The notes under the pieces: model-generated | What the model was told of the DNA's origin: nothing | Database searches by the model: none | What the model saw: the letters and a program-made list of their open reading frames with translations, nothing else | Shown here: positions 17,441 through 28,169 of the stretch, piece by piece | Position numbering within the stretch: the stretch's first letter is position 1 | How the letters are laid out: every line of letters begins with the position of its first letter | From: Vibrio cincinnatiensis | GTDB lineage: Bacteria > Pseudomonadota > Gammaproteobacteria > Enterobacterales > Vibrionaceae | Assembly (NCBI RefSeq): GCF_022113815.1 | Contig: NZ_SGOM01000001.1 | Location: 248,001 to 312,000, forward strand | Length of the DNA stretch: 64,000 bases | Reading direction: 5' to 3' | Made by a program: the position numbers and the translations under genes

Positions 17441-17989
17441 TTAATAATTGAAGCGAGCCGTAAACAGAACTTGATCACCATAAGCGTCATTAAAACGAGC
17501 TTCCGCCCCCAGTGAAAACAGCTCTGTAGAATGGAAACGAGCAAAGACGGAACCAATCCAATCATCGTTATCATCAATGGAGACGTAACCGCCTTTTCCA
17601 CCCACTTCAAGTTGTGGACCTAGCCATTGACGCACACCTAGATTGATCTCCATGCCTGTATCGGGGCTACCTTGATGTTTTCTATCTTGTAAACGAAATA
17701 GCATTTCCCCTGTGAAATCCGCCCAGTTGTTTACTGGTGCATGGAAACCAAAACCGGTCGCTAAGTCATAGTCGCCATCAAATTCTGAATCAACATGAGC
17801 AATCATGTGGGCATTAGGGTGAATCGATTTACTGAAGCCTGCACCATAAGTGGTTGGGCTGATGCCAATACGAGCCTCAATATAGTCGTAATTAAAGTTG
17901 CTCATGACCGTTGGGCTATTGGGGTCAACCTGAGCTAAAGCATGTGCTGAAGCCAAAAGTAGTGTGGTTGCAAGGATTGTTTTGCGCAT
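17441..17989 (-). CDS. Putative outer-membrane beta-barrel protein
   Basis: A 182-residue protein with a Sec signal peptide (MRKTILATTLLLASAHALA, cleavage after ALA). The mature part of about 163 residues alternates polar and aromatic residues in short strands (for example LFSLGAEARFNDAYGDQVLFTARFNY) and ends in an aromatic residue, the usual signature of a small eight-stranded outer-membrane barrel recognised by the Bam machinery. I do not recognise a named family, though a similar gene lies next to tfoX in other vibrios as I recall. It is transcribed alone from the region at 17990-18321. Confidence 0.72.
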   Translation of the reverse strand: MRKTILATTLLLASAHALAQVDPNSPTVMSNFNYDYIEARIGISPTTYGAGFSKSIHPNAHMIAHVDSEFDGDYDLATGFGFHAPVNNWADFTGEMLFRLQDRKHQGSPDTGMEINLGVRQWLGPQLEVGGKGGYVSIDDNDDWIGSVFARFHSTELFSLGAEARFNDAYGDQVLFTARFNY

Positions 17990-18321
17990 AATCTCGATAA
18001 ACCTATCTGTTTATGATGAATTCCATATTAAAGCGGTATTTCCGCCATCGCTAAGTGGCACAGTTTTAATATTGCCGGGTGCACATCATACAAGCGATGC
18101 GCCCTAAAAGTGGCCATTTTCACTGATGCCATTGGTGAGTGGGGCGTATCATACCATCTGATTGTCCCATCATAATTCACAGATGTATGACAACTCCACC
18201 AAAAAATGTCAGGCTTTTGTCACCTTAACAAAAAATAAGCAAGTTAAGTGCCAGTTTAGCTCTTTTTTTGCTCAAAATACTGGCTTTGCTGAGGATATCT
18301 TACTCTCAATGAGGAGCTTAA
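17990..18321. other. Intergenic region upstream of the outer-membrane protein gene
   Basis: About 330 bases with no coding frame. An imperfect long inverted repeat joins GATGCGCCC (about 18095-18103) to GGGCGTATC (about 18142-18150), and a GCCAGT/ACTGGC hairpin lies at 18250-18284 just past the response regulator stop, possibly its terminator although no clear T-run follows. No known riboswitch was recognised. Confidence 0.35.
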
Positions 18322-18819
18322 TTATTCTCCATAACTGATACGGTTGGCCGCGATTGCATTCAGAATGGGTTCTGCGTCCAATATTTGTATCCAAGGCATT
18401 AAATCTTGCTCATGATCGATCACGTATTGAGTCAGTTGTTCGCGCACAATCTGACAAAGTTGATCGGCTTGCCAAGGTTTACTGATAAAAAAATCCAAAC
18501 TGGAGTGGTTAATAGCATCGATGGTGTCATCTAATCCAGCTTGCCCTGTTAGTAATACTTTGCGCGTTTTTTGGGTCCGTTCATCTTGATTGAGTTCAAT
18601 CAAAAAGTGAATTCCCGTTTCTTTTGGCATGATGTGATCACATAAAATTAGCGCTAACGGTATTTGCTCCTGTTGATAGTCTGCGATCACTTCCTTAGCT
18701 TCTGCAACCGATTCTGCGGCTTCAATAATAAAGTGGCTTTCAAAATCTCTGAGATCTTGCATGACGCTATTGAGGACTTCTCTTTCGTCATCAACACATA
18801 AAATGAGTAATTTATGCAT
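18322..18819 (-). CDS. Single-domain response regulator
   Basis: A 165-residue receiver protein. Residues 1-125 form a complete REC domain: acidic pair Asp10-Asp11 (ILCVDDE), phosphoacceptor Asp61 (LILCDHIMP), Thr91 (VLLTGQA) and Lys114 (ISKPW). The 40-residue C-terminal tail (LTQYVIDHEQDLMPWIQILDA) has no DNA-binding or enzymatic domain, so output is likely by protein contact. It is encoded 17 bases downstream of the histidine kinase and is certainly in the same operon. It is the likely phosphoryl acceptor of that kinase, whose own receiver lacks the acceptor residue. Confidence 0.9.
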   Translation of the reverse strand: MHKLLILCVDDEREVLNSVMQDLRDFESHFIIEAAESVAEAKEVIADYQQEQIPLALILCDHIMPKETGIHFLIELNQDERTQKTRKVLLTGQAGLDDTIDAINHSSLDFFISKPWQADQLCQIVREQLTQYVIDHEQDLMPWIQILDAEPILNAIAANRISYGE

Positions 18820-18836
18820 AGTATTCTCCTTGGTTT

Positions 18837-20771
18837 CTATACAAGCTCAGAAGTGGTGGGTAACCATACTCGCATTGTGGTGTATTCTCCAAGCTGGCTG
18901 TCAACCTCTATCCATCCTTGATGTTGATGGACGATCTGTTGGCAAACGGAGAGTCCAATACCTAACCCAAAATGACCTTCCCGCTTTGTCGTATAATTTA
19001 ATGCAAAAATCTGTTGCTGAAGTTCTTGCGGAATCCCGCTGCCGTTGTCGGTAAAGCTAATAACAGCGTAGGCCTTTTTCTGATGGTGTTGTAATTCTGT
19101 TTGAATACACAGTAATCCATGTTCTGGAAATGCTTCAATCGCATTAGAAATAAGATTGGTCCACACTTGCTGTAAAGCGAATGGGAGGCATCGGAGCGGG
19201 GGAATATCCCCATAATGTTTCTCAACAGTATGCCTTTTTAAATGGTTTTCAAAAATAACGAGTGTATCTTCTAGCCCCTCATGAATATCGATAGTGTGAA
19301 AGGTTTCATCGTCTGGACGAGCATAACTTTTTAAGCTTTTAACCATATCAGCGATACGTTGTGCGCACACTTGAATAGAGCGCAGGTTACTACCAGACAG
19401 ATAATAACGTTCCAGTTTTTCGATATCTTGCTCTGCTTTTTTAGGGTTAATTTTCGCTAATTCAATCAATGCTTCGTCACGGTCTAAGCCGAGTTTAACC
19501 AATTTTTTAGCGAGCAAACGATGGTGAACTCGGTTTTCTAAGGCTTTGGCTCGCATGCGTTCTTCAGCCGTTGACATTGGTTTGGCTTGCAATGCTTGGT
19601 GAAGGAGTTGGGCCCCTTTGCTTGCAAGTGATTGTGATGGTGCATCGTTGACCAATTGAGCAATGTGGCTGCACAGGGTATCACTTCCCCGTAAAATCGC
19701 AGCAACTGGGTTATTCAATTCATGAGCAACCCCTGCAACCAATTGACCGAGTACGGCCATTTTTTCACTTTCTATCAATTGTTGGTGCGCGGATTCTAAC
19801 GATTCAATCGTTTTTTGCAGTTGTAATTTGGTATTAATACTGCGTTGTAAACGGCGATTAAAATGGCGCAATAGTAAGTTGGTAAAAAGGGGGAGGAGTT
19901 GAGTGTCATTATGCATGACTTTGGCAAATACATCCCGATCAAGCTTGATGACTTCCGTTTTCGTTAAGGTAATCGCGGTTGAGAAGGAAGGCTCACCTGT
20001 TACAAAGGACATACCACCAACTAAGTTTCCTTTGGTATGTCGCACGACTTCTCTTTGTTGACCCAGTTCATCTTTTTTGTATAGCGCCAGTTCACCGGAA
20101 GTAATAAACCATAAGAATTGATTTTCTTCTCCTTCTTTGGTCAGTAAATGTTCGGCAGAATAGGTGCGACAAGCATGTGTCTCATCTTGTTTTTCAAAAA
20201 ATTGATGGAGAGCACCAATGACTTGTTCCGCTAATTGGTGATCGGTTAAGCGGTGGTAATCACTAATAAAACCTTCCCGATAGAGGTGCATTTTATTATC
20301 AATATGAGCACGAAGAATACGGGTTTGGTCGAGGAGCGTACTGTAGCTAAGAATATTTTCTTTATCGTATTGCAATATATAGCTGGTTAACTCTTGGAAT
20401 ACGGTTTTATATAGAACATTGTCTTGCAAAGGTTTGGTTAAGCAATAATCTAACCGACCTTCATTGACGGCATTGAGAATTGCTTGGATATCTTGCCCAC
20501 AACTGATCAGGATTTTTCGGGCATTTTTGGTATGGTCGATTTTGTCCAGTTGGACCAAAAAGTTAGCGCCGTCAAAGCTTTGGTGGTGACTGGCAATAAC
20601 TAAAGCTACCACTTGTTCTTGCTCTTCCATAAATTCAAGTGCTTGTTCCGCTTCTTCAAATGACTCCGCGGTGTAGAGATCAAACTTAGTGACGAAAGCG
20701 CTTAATTCATGGCGCCACTGTTCAACACTGATGGGGTTATTGTCTAAACAAAGTAGCGCGTATTGATTCAC
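18837..20771 (-). CDS. Histidine kinase with N-terminal pseudo-receiver and cNMP-binding domain
   Basis: A 644-residue cytosolic sensor kinase without membrane segments. Domain order: receiver-like domain (about 1-125), cyclic-nucleotide-binding-like domain (about 180-305; GNLVGGMSFVTGEPSFSTAI), a helical linker, phosphoacceptor domain with His350 (LVAGVAHELNNPVAAIL), an inserted helical stretch, and an ATPase domain (N box WTNLISNAIEAFP, G1 FTDNGSGIPQELQ, G2 GLGIGLSVCQQIV). The receiver domain resembles the companion response regulator but has Ser61 where Asp is needed and Asp10-Asn11 for the acidic pair, so it cannot be phosphorylated in the normal way. It may sense by contact. Ligand of the cNMP-like domain is unknown. 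Confidence 0.9.
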   Translation of the reverse strand: MNQYALLCLDNNPISVEQWRHELSAFVTKFDLYTAESFEEAEQALEFMEEQEQVVALVIASHHQSFDGANFLVQLDKIDHTKNARKILISCGQDIQAILNAVNEGRLDYCLTKPLQDNVLYKTVFQELTSYILQYDKENILSYSTLLDQTRILRAHIDNKMHLYREGFISDYHRLTDHQLAEQVIGALHQFFEKQDETHACRTYSAEHLLTKEGEENQFLWFITSGELALYKKDELGQQREVVRHTKGNLVGGMSFVTGEPSFSTAITLTKTEVIKLDRDVFAKVMHNDTQLLPLFTNLLLRHFNRRLQRSINTKLQLQKTIESLESAHQQLIESEKMAVLGQLVAGVAHELNNPVAAILRGSDTLCSHIAQLVNDAPSQSLASKGAQLLHQALQAKPMSTAEERMRAKALENRVHHRLLAKKLVKLGLDRDEALIELAKINPKKAEQDIEKLERYYLSGSNLRSIQVCAQRIADMVKSLKSYARPDDETFHTIDIHEGLEDTLVIFENHLKRHTVEKHYGDIPPLRCLPFALQQVWTNLISNAIEAFPEHGLLCIQTELQHHQKKAYAVISFTDNGSGIPQELQQQIFALNYTTKREGHFGLGIGLSVCQQIVHQHQGWIEVDSQLGEYTTMRVWLPTTSELV

Positions 20772-21058
20772 GATCTTCTCAGACTTTTAATTCATGGTTC
20801 TAGTATTGTAACAAGGTTTATACCGTTGATTTGAGAGCTGGGTTTGAGAACCTTGATTCTGTACAATGGACTGCAAAAATTTCTCTTTACACGATAATTT
20901 TATTGTCCACTGACATACTCTTTTTATCGACCTCATACACTGGGTCAATAAAGCGATAAGCCTGGATGAGAGATCAATGTTCATTGAGTATGATGCCCCT
21001 TTTGTCGTAGTAAGGCTTTGGGTTAGGCTGAGAAAAACAACAAGGAAAACCTTATTTT

Positions 21059-22321
21059 ATGAAAACGCTTAAACGAATTGGCGCTGTGGGTGGCGCGGTT
21101 GCACTGGTCTTGTGCTGGCCTCTCGCGGTAGGGCAAATCGGCCAAAACTTGGTGACAGATGGGGTGGTAAGCCTCAGTAATGATCAATTTAATGCTGAGT
21201 TAGTTAGCTATGAACGCGGTTATTTTTCATCCACAGCCGTGACTCGATACACTGTGTTAGACACTCATATTAAGCAGCAACTCGAAGAACAAGGGTTGGC
21301 GACAGAGTGGGTAGTGCAGAGCGATATTCAGCACCATGCTTTTAGTCTGTCGGCGGTTTCTACCTTACCGGAACAAGCCAATATTCCCCTTCAGATCAAT
21401 ACGCAAACAAGTTTAAATGGCAGTACCGATTTTCAAATTAATCTAGACAACTGGTTATATCAGCCGGGTGGAGAGCAGGATTTTACTGTGTCAGTGACTC
21501 CTTCGAGTTTACAAGGTACTGCCACAATGTTGGGTGAGGTGAGCTATTCTCTCTCCCTCCCTTCTATTGTGATGAATTTTGTTAATGGGGAGCAAGTGCA
21601 ACTAGCGAATATCAGTGGTGAAGGAAAAGGCAAGCAAGAGCAAGGGTTTTGGCTCGGTCAGCAAACATTTTCGGTGGGAGAGGTGACGGTCAATAATGAA
21701 CAACAGGCCACTACGTTCAATCTTAGCCAAGCCATGTATGAATTCCATTCTTCCATGGATGCCGCAAAACAACGATTTACTAGCCAACATATTGTGACTG
21801 CGAATGCACTTAAAACGGAGGAGGGCGAAATCCATGATGTCACCTTCGATTTTACCCTTGAGGATGTCGATAGTGAGGCATTTGCGCAGCTGTCGGAACT
21901 GTATCAAAGTCATCCTACTTTATCTAATACAGCGATAAATCAAGCATTACCCTTGGTCGAAAAGCTCTTCTCACAAGGTTTTAGTTTAACGCTTAACCAA
22001 CTGGCGCTTAAGATGGGACAAGGTGAGTTGGAGGCTAAATGGAGCCTGAGCATACCGGAAGGGACCCATAATATTTTACAAGATCCCGGTGTGGTTTTTT
22101 CGGCTTTAAGTGGCAATGTAGAGACTTTTGTTTCGCAACAATTCGCAAAAGATTACCCGTTTATTCAGCAGGGTGTGGATGAATTAGTCATGATGGATAT
22201 GGCGACTCATGATGAAAAAGGGTATCAGTTAAAGGCTGAGATTAAGGGGGGCTCACTGGTTTTTGCGAGTGGGAAACAGGTACCTTTAGTGGCGCTAATG
22301 ATGCCGTTAATGATTCAGTAA
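21059..22321 (+). CDS. YdgA/DUF945 family protein
   Basis: A 420-residue protein of the YdgA-like family (DUF945), function unknown. It begins with a hydrophobic segment (GAVGGAVALVLCWPLAVG, residues 8-25) that is a signal anchor or uncleaved signal, placing the rest in the periplasm. Typical features are the early YERGYFSSTAVTRYTV motif and long amphipathic strands. The C-terminal part (SLVFASGKQVPLVALMMPLMIQ) also fits the family. The start has weak flanking but follows a purine-rich AACAAGGAAAACC. It stands alone between the divergent kinase operon and serC. Confidence 0.82.
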   Translation: MKTLKRIGAVGGAVALVLCWPLAVGQIGQNLVTDGVVSLSNDQFNAELVSYERGYFSSTAVTRYTVLDTHIKQQLEEQGLATEWVVQSDIQHHAFSLSAVSTLPEQANIPLQINTQTSLNGSTDFQINLDNWLYQPGGEQDFTVSVTPSSLQGTATMLGEVSYSLSLPSIVMNFVNGEQVQLANISGEGKGKQEQGFWLGQQTFSVGEVTVNNEQQATTFNLSQAMYEFHSSMDAAKQRFTSQHIVTANALKTEEGEIHDVTFDFTLEDVDSEAFAQLSELYQSHPTLSNTAINQALPLVEKLFSQGFSLTLNQLALKMGQGELEAKWSLSIPEGTHNILQDPGVVFSALSGNVETFVSQQFAKDYPFIQQGVDELVMMDMATHDEKGYQLKAEIKGGSLVFASGKQVPLVALMMPLMIQ

Positions 22322-22354
22322 ACGTTATTTTTTGCTTATTTTATCCGTAGATAA

Positions 22355-22390
22355 ACAAAAGAGGTTGAAAGCCTCTTTTGTGACTTTTTA
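22355..22390 (+). terminator. Probable terminator after the YdgA-like gene
   Basis: Perfect ten-base stem ACAAAAGAGG / CCTCTTTTGT with a seven-base loop, followed by GACTTTTTA. The T-run is displaced by three bases, so strength is uncertain. Confidence 0.6.
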
Positions 22391-22527
22391 TCTGGATTAA
22401 AAAGTGGTATATCCAACAGACCTCTGAGGTAGAATTCAAAAAGACGGTATATTTGAACCTTCTTCAATCTCTCCTATCGAGTTATAGTAAGCAGAATCAC
22501 ATTTTTTATAGCAGGAGCAAGGAACAC

Positions 22528-23622
22528 ATGGAGCCGAATACGGACACTGTTTTTAATTTTAGCGCGGGTCCCGCTGCATTGCCTAAAGCGGTAATGGCCA
22601 AAGCACAGGCTGAATTCGTTAACTGGAATGGCCTTGGCGTTTCGGTCATGGAAATCAGCCATCGTAGTAAGCCTTTTATTCAAGTGGCGCAACAGGCGGA
22701 GCAAGATCTACGTGATTTGCTCGCTATCCCTGATAACTATAAAGTTTTATTTTGCCAAGGGGGAGCTCGAGCTCAGTTTGCAGCGGTTCCGATGAACTTG
22801 CTTGGGCAAGCGAAGAGTGCAACCTACATTGATGCTGGCTACTGGGCTGCCAGTGCGGTGAAAGAAGCTAAAAAATACTGCCATGTCGATGTTTTTGATG
22901 CAAAAATTGAAAAAGATGGAAAAATTGCCGTACTTCCTGCCAGTGAGTGGAAAATTGACGCTGATACCGCTTTTGTACACTTTTGCCCAAATGAAACAAT
23001 TGATGGTATTGAAATCAATGATTTACCAATCACTGATAAACCGATTGTGGCGGATATGTCTTCAACCATTCTTTCGCGTGAAATTGATATTTCTAAGTAT
23101 GGTGTTATTTATGCCGGAGCTCAGAAAAACATTGGCCCAGCAGGCATTTGCATTGCAATTGTGCGTGATGACCTATTGGATTTTGCCAGCCAAGTGTTGC
23201 CAAGCACATTGAATTACAAAATTCTCGCCGAAAAAGACTCCATGTTTAATACGCCACCCACGTTTGCTTGGTATCTCTCTGGACTTGTTTTTCAATGGTT
23301 AAAAGAGCAAGGTGGTGTAAAAGCAATAGAAAAAGTGAACCGTGCTAAAGCCGCATTACTTTATGACTATATTGATTCTTCAGATTTTTACTGTAATAAC
23401 ATCCATCCCGATAACCGTTCATTGATGAATGTACCGTTCCAATTAGCAAAACCAGAATTGGATGGAACCTTTTTAGAATTGGCAGAAGCACGAGGTTTGC
23501 TGTCACTAAAAGGGCACCGTGTGGTAGGGGGGATGCGCGCTTCCATCTATAACGCGATATCTCTTGAAGGCGTTCAAGCTCTGGTCGACTTCATGAAAGA
23601 GTTTGAAGCTCAGTACGCTTAA
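22528..23622 (+). CDS. serC: Phosphoserine aminotransferase
   Basis: A 364-residue PLP aminotransferase that converts 3-phosphohydroxypyruvate to phosphoserine in serine synthesis and also acts in pyridoxine synthesis. The family start [14 protein letters not shown] lies near residue 10, [19 protein letters not shown] near 76, and the PLP lysine is in [17 protein letters not shown]. The C-terminal [17 protein letters not shown] is canonical. The frame is open 25 codons further upstream, but the ATG used here has AAGGA four to five bases before it and matches family N-termini. It stands alone, with no aroA directly downstream, unlike the serC-aroA pair of enterobacteria. Confidence 0.96.
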   Translation: MEPNTDTVFNFSAGPAALPKAVMAKAQAEFVNWNGLGVSVMEISHRSKPFIQVAQQAEQDLRDLLAIPDNYKVLFCQGGARAQFAAVPMNLLGQAKSATYIDAGYWAASAVKEAKKYCHVDVFDAKIEKDGKIAVLPASEWKIDADTAFVHFCPNETIDGIEINDLPITDKPIVADMSSTILSREIDISKYGVIYAGAQKNIGPAGICIAIVRDDLLDFASQVLPSTLNYKILAEKDSMFNTPPTFAWYLSGLVFQWLKEQGGVKAIEKVNRAKAALLYDYIDSSDFYCNNIHPDNRSLMNVPFQLAKPELDGTFLELAEARGLLSLKGHRVVGGMRASIYNAISLEGVQALVDFMKEFEAQYA

Positions 23623-23650
23623 ATCTATTCCAAAACAAAATTTTTTAGTA

Positions 23651-23677
23651 AGGCTCACATTCGTGAGCCTTTTTTTA
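23651..23677 (+). terminator. Terminator of serC
   Basis: AGGCTCAC, loop ATTC, GTGAGCCT, then seven T. Confidence 0.9.
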
Positions 23678-23960
23678 TCTATTCTTTTCATTTCTTTTCG
23701 TGATGTGGATAGTACTCTTATTATTGCTGTGAGTGATGTTTTCTTTCTAATTATAAGGAAAAGTGCTTTTTATTAGTCCATACTCAATAATGAAAACAAC
23801 AATAAACCAACCATGGCTTGGTATGAATGGCTTAGCAAAAACCTTTAGGCTCAGTAGGAAAAGGAAAGGCAATGAATTGCTGGCCCATATCTTGGTGGAG
23901 TAAAGGGAATCGCACAATCAACTGTGTATTTTAGGGATAATTTGCTTAGAGAGGTAAACC
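23678..23960. other. Intergenic region upstream of the chemoreceptor gene
   Basis: Nearly 300 A+T-rich bases presumed to carry the chemoreceptor promoter. A 37-codon frame at 23790-23903 lacks a ribosome-binding site. No operator or flagellar sigma-28 promoter was recognised with confidence. Confidence 0.4.
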
Positions 23961-25829
23961 ATGAAATTTAGCCATAAAGTGGTGGCAGCATCATCGGCAA
24001 TGTTGCTTTTGACACTGGCATTATTGTCCACACAACAGTATTTCACTATACGAACTGAGATTGAAACACAGGTCAATGATAGTGTTGAGGAAATAGTGGA
24101 TGGCGTTCGCAGTACGGTCAGTAAAGAGCTCAATGGAAGCAAGGTGCTTGCCCAATATGTGACTCAGTTAGCTCAAGATAATATTGAGCCAAATTATGTG
24201 GCTGAGATATTAAGGCAGCCAATCTTGAATGATCACTTTATCTTAGTCGGCTTTGGCTATGAAAGTGACGGTTCCTACGTGGGGAGTGATCCTAACTGGG
24301 ACCCAGGCGCAACGTGGGATCCCAGATCTCGCCCTTGGTATCGAGATGCTAAAAATGCCGATAAACTAACCATCACCGCCCCTTATGCTGACTCATCGTC
24401 AGGGGAAATTTTAATTTCTATTGCCACTCCGGTTAAATACCAAGGGCAATTTTCAGGTGCGATTTTCTTTGATGTGAGTTTGGTCTCTTTGGCAAAACTT
24501 GTGAATCAGGTTTCGTTATTCGATGCAGGTTATCTCTTTATTGTTGCTGATGACGGTACGTTGGTTGCGCATCCTGATGAAAAATTAAATGGTAAACCCA
24601 TGTCGGATTTTTTACCTAAGGTAAAAATTAGCCGTGATGTACAAGAAATAAAGATTGATGACCAATATTATCAATTACGCTTTGTCGATATTCCTGGTGA
24701 AAAGTGGTCGGTCGGTGTTTTACTGGATGAAAGTGTCGCCTTTGCTGCCATTGATGATTTACGACGCAGTGCTTTGATTTATTCGGTCATCGCGTTAGTG
24801 ATCAGTACCTTAATTCTTTCACTGATACTTCGAGTATTAATGCGACCTCTCGATACATTGAATGAGGCAATACAAGATGTGGCTTCAGGTCAGGGAGATT
24901 TAACAAAGCGGTTGGATACGAATACCGATGTTGAATTTGCTCGCTTAGCCACAGGTTTTAATCAATTTACCGAAACATTACAGCGGCTAATTAGTGAATC
25001 GAAGCAGATTGGCCAACAAATCATGCACAGCACAGAATCTACGGCACATGGTTTACAAGCCTCAACCCAAGCCATGCAAACTCAAATGTATGAAGTAGAA
25101 CAATTGGCGACAGCGATGCATGAAATGGCAACCACATCTAATGATGTTGCGAGCAATGCACAAGGTGCCGCCTCTGCCGCTCAAGATGCGGATAATGCAA
25201 CAGAAGAAGGCTCACAAGTGGTTAACCATACGACCGAGGCGATTAACGCGTTGGCTTCGCGTATTGACCAAGCAGTTGAAGAAGTCAAACAACTAGAAGT
25301 GGCGACATCGAACATCGAAACCATCTTAAAAGTCATCAATGATATTGCGGATCAAACAAACTTGCTGGCTTTGAATGCGGCAATTGAAGCCGCTCGGGCA
25401 GGAGAATCTGGGCGAGGATTTGCTGTCGTTGCTGATGAAGTTCGAACGCTGGCTCAACGCACTCAGCAATCGACGACAGAAATTCGCAATATGATTGAAC
25501 AGCTACAAGTGGGTTCCAGTGCCGTGGCTGGAGCGATGAAGCAAAGTAAGGATACCGCGACCGATACCGTGGCTAAAGCATGCGAAGCCAATGATGCACT
25601 GCTTCGTATTCGACAAGCCATCCAGCAGATTACAGATATGAATATGCAAATTGCCTCTGCGGCGGAGGAGCAGAGTTTAGTGGCTGAAGAGATCAATGCG
25701 AATACGGTGAAAATCAAAGATTTATCTGTTCAGGTATCGGATACAGCCAGTCAGTCGAATCAACAAATGCAGGAGCAGTTGGACAATGTTCGTCGCCAAG
25801 ATGCAGTAATGAACAAATTTATTGTGTAA
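23961..25829 (+). CDS. Methyl-accepting chemotaxis protein with dCACHE sensor
   Basis: A 622-residue transmembrane chemoreceptor. TM1 covers about residues 7-29, a periplasmic double-CACHE domain about 35-268, TM2 about 271-293, a HAMP domain about 295-348, and a cytoplasmic signalling domain to the end with the hairpin tip [32 protein letters not shown]. In the sensor domain, R124-P-W-Y127 followed by APYAD and a distal FFDVS aligns with the amino-acid-binding motif of dCACHE receptors such as PctA and Vibrio Mlp37, though a Trp (119) stands where the motif usually has Tyr. An amino acid or related amine ligand is therefore inferred. It lies alone, not in a che operon, and has no C-terminal NWETF pentapeptide. 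Confidence 0.92.
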   Translation: MKFSHKVVAASSAMLLLTLALLSTQQYFTIRTEIETQVNDSVEEIVDGVRSTVSKELNGSKVLAQYVTQLAQDNIEPNYVAEILRQPILNDHFILVGFGYESDGSYVGSDPNWDPGATWDPRSRPWYRDAKNADKLTITAPYADSSSGEILISIATPVKYQGQFSGAIFFDVSLVSLAKLVNQVSLFDAGYLFIVADDGTLVAHPDEKLNGKPMSDFLPKVKISRDVQEIKIDDQYYQLRFVDIPGEKWSVGVLLDESVAFAAIDDLRRSALIYSVIALVISTLILSLILRVLMRPLDTLNEAIQDVASGQGDLTKRLDTNTDVEFARLATGFNQFTETLQRLISESKQIGQQIMHSTESTAHGLQASTQAMQTQMYEVEQLATAMHEMATTSNDVASNAQGAASAAQDADNATEEGSQVVNHTTEAINALASRIDQAVEEVKQLEVATSNIETILKVINDIADQTNLLALNAAIEAARAGESGRGFAVVADEVRTLAQRTQQSTTEIRNMIEQLQVGSSAVAGAMKQSKDTATDTVAKACEANDALLRIRQAIQQITDMNMQIASAAEEQSLVAEEINANTVKIKDLSVQVSDTASQSNQQMQEQLDNVRRQDAVMNKFIV

Positions 25830-25879
25830 TGGTTGATTTTTCAGAGCGTTGATACGGGATCACCCGTCTGCTATTGTTT

Positions 25880-25905
25880 GAACTCAGGTGCTTGCACCTG
25901 AGTTC
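25880..25905. terminator. Hairpin between the chemoreceptor gene and ygiQ
   Basis: Perfect palindromic stem GAACTCAGGTGC / GCACCTGAGTTC with a two-base spacer, followed by TTTATTT on the plus side and by A-rich sequence on the other. It probably terminates both convergent genes. Confidence 0.75.
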
Positions 25906-25925
25906 TTTATTTGAAACGTTTCTTA

Positions 25926-28169
25926 TTATGGTCGAGTGGCGTTCTTCCCCTTTGCTCCTGCTTTGGCTTGCGTTTGCGAGCGGTTTTTAGGGTTTGGTTT
26001 ACCACTGCGAGCTTGACTGGATTTATTGCCTTTTAGCGCATCAAAGCCGGGTTGCTGCTTAGTATGTTTAGTGGCAAAGCGGTTTGAACCATGACGACCG
26101 GATTTACGACGTTGAGCGGGGGTCGATAGGTCACTATCTTCAGCCGGAACTAAGCAACCCGGTTTGTCTCCGATTAAATGTTTTTTGCCCATTAAAACCA
26201 AGGCTTCACGAATCATCGGCCAGTTTAGAGGGTCATGATACCGCAGTAATGCTTTATGTAACCGGCGTTGGCGCTCTCCTTTTGCCACGGTAATATCTTC
26301 CCGCTTCTTATATTTCACTCGTTTAAGTGGATTCACTTGTGAGTGGTACATGGCGGTGGCATTACACATGGGAGATGGATAAAAGTTTTGTACTTGATCG
26401 CATTCATAGTTATTACTTTTTAGCCATAACGCAAGGTTGACCATGTCTTCATCCTCGGTTCCGGGATGAGCTGAGATAAAGTAAGGTATTAAATATTGTT
26501 TTTTACCTGCTTCCGCACTGTATTTTTCAAAGAGCTGTTTAAAGCGATCATACGTGCCCATTCCCGGCTTCATCATCAAATCCAGTGGTCTTTTTTCGGT
26601 ATGCTCAGGAGCAATTTTTAAATAACCGCCCACATGGTGAGTCACGAGTTCACGCACATATTCTGGAGACTCAATCGCTAAGTCGTAACGAACCCCAGAA
26701 GCGATAAGAATTTTCTTAATACCGGGGACTTTTCTTGCCTCTCGATAAAGATCGATGGTGTGTTTATGGTCGGTGTTGAGTTTGTGACAAATACCGGGAA
26801 ACACACAAGAGGGGCGGCGACAGTTCGCTTCTGCTTTCGGATCCGAGCAACCTAAGCGATACATGTTGGCAGTCGGCCCTCCCAAATCGGAAATCGTCCC
26901 CGTAAAGCCGGGAACTTTGTCTCGAATCGCCGCCAACTCACCAAGTATGGATTCTTTAGAACGGTTTTGGATGATACGTCCTTCATGCTCGGTAATGGAA
27001 CAAAAAGAGCAGCCTCCAAAACAACCGCGCATGATATTGACGGAAGTTTTTATCATGTCGTAAGCCGGGATTTTGGCTTTACCGTATTTAGGATGAGGTA
27101 TGCGAGCATAAGGGAGATCAAAAACGTAATCCATCTCTTCCGTGCTTAATGGAATCGGTGCTGGGTTAACCCATAATTCACGATTGCCATGGCTTTGAAT
27201 TAATGCTCGACCGGAGTAAGGGTTCGTCTCTAAATGCAGCACACGACTAGCATGTGCATATAAAATACGGTCGTTGATCAACTTTTCATAAGAGGGTAAA
27301 CGAACGGCTGTTGTTAATGCATCATGACGAGAAGCTCGAACTGTAATCGGTTTTGCCTCGGCCTGTGATGTGTTTGCTTGGGTTTCGCATAGGGTTTCAA
27401 CATCGTAAGGATTGGTTGGCACAAACGGCTTGCCCGGTTTATCAATACGAGATGAATCAATGATGGTAAAATTGTCGGGAGCGTGTGGCAGGTTTATCGC
27501 AGTACCGCGAATGTTGGTCATGGTCGTGATTGTTTCACCATTTGCGAGTCGGTGTGCAACCTCCACCAAAGCGCGCTCAGCGTTACCAAACAGGAGAATG
27601 TCTGCTTTGGCATCAAACAGAACAGATCGACGAATCTTATCGGACCAATAATCATAATGTGCAACACGGCGTAAGCTTGCTTCAATACCGCCAAGAACAA
27701 TTGGCACTTCTTTATAAGCTTCACGGCAACGTTGAGAATAGACGAGAGTGGCTCGATCTGGGCGTTTCCCTCCCTCATTATTGGGAGTGTAAGCGTCATC
27801 GTGGCGGAGTTTTTTGTCAGCGGTGTAGCGGTTGATCATAGAGTCCATGTTGCCCGCAGTAATACCAAAAAATAGGTTGGGCTGACCGAGAGCCATAAAA
27901 GCGTCTTTATTTTGCCATTCTGGCTGGGCAATAATTCCGACTCTAAATCCTTGAGCTTCGAGTAAGCGGCCAATGATCGCCATACCAAAACTGGGGTGAT
28001 CGACATAGGCGTCTCCGGTTACGATAATAATGTCACAACTGTCCCATCCTAAAGCCTCCATCTCTTTACGCGAGGTTGGAAGGAAAGGAGCAATACCAAA
28101 GCATTCAGCCCAGTATTTTTTGTGTTCATTTATTTTCTTTAAAATCATTTGGTTGACTCTTACTCTCAT
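25926..28169 (-). CDS. ygiQ: YgiQ-family radical SAM protein
   Basis: A 747-residue radical S-adenosylmethionine enzyme of the YgiQ (UPF0313) family. The N-terminal cobalamin-binding-like domain contains [37 protein letters not shown] sequence. The radical SAM cluster motif C-x3-C-x2-C is in [18 protein letters not shown] at about residue 380. The C-terminal tail from about 690 is rich in Lys, Arg, Gly and Ser ([16 protein letters not shown]), likely disordered and RNA- or phosphate-binding. The reaction catalysed is unknown. The ATG chosen has no strong ribosome-binding site; an in-frame ATG seven codons in (MILKK) is an alternative start. Confidence 0.9.
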   Translation of the reverse strand: MRVRVNQMILKKINEHKKYWAECFGIAPFLPTSRKEMEALGWDSCDIIIVTGDAYVDHPSFGMAIIGRLLEAQGFRVGIIAQPEWQNKDAFMALGQPNLFFGITAGNMDSMINRYTADKKLRHDDAYTPNNEGGKRPDRATLVYSQRCREAYKEVPIVLGGIEASLRRVAHYDYWSDKIRRSVLFDAKADILLFGNAERALVEVAHRLANGETITTMTNIRGTAINLPHAPDNFTIIDSSRIDKPGKPFVPTNPYDVETLCETQANTSQAEAKPITVRASRHDALTTAVRLPSYEKLINDRILYAHASRVLHLETNPYSGRALIQSHGNRELWVNPAPIPLSTEEMDYVFDLPYARIPHPKYGKAKIPAYDMIKTSVNIMRGCFGGCSFCSITEHEGRIIQNRSKESILGELAAIRDKVPGFTGTISDLGGPTANMYRLGCSDPKAEANCRRPSCVFPGICHKLNTDHKHTIDLYREARKVPGIKKILIASGVRYDLAIESPEYVRELVTHHVGGYLKIAPEHTEKRPLDLMMKPGMGTYDRFKQLFEKYSAEAGKKQYLIPYFISAHPGTEDEDMVNLALWLKSNNYECDQVQNFYPSPMCNATAMYHSQVNPLKRVKYKKREDITVAKGERQRRLHKALLRYHDPLNWPMIREALVLMGKKHLIGDKPGCLVPAEDSDLSTPAQRRKSGRHGSNRFATKHTKQQPGFDALKGNKSSQARSGKPNPKNRSQTQAKAGAKGKNATRP

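Noticed and set aside
22453..22527. 25-codon N-terminal extension of serC
   Set aside because: The extension is not family-like and the internal ATG has a good ribosome-binding site.
23790..23903. 37-codon frame before the chemoreceptor gene
   Set aside because: No ribosome-binding site and no distinctive composition.
27412..27835. Overlapping plus- and minus-strand frames inside ygiQ
   Set aside because: Several mutually overlapping frames of this kind are expected from the codon bias of a long gene; none has start signals.
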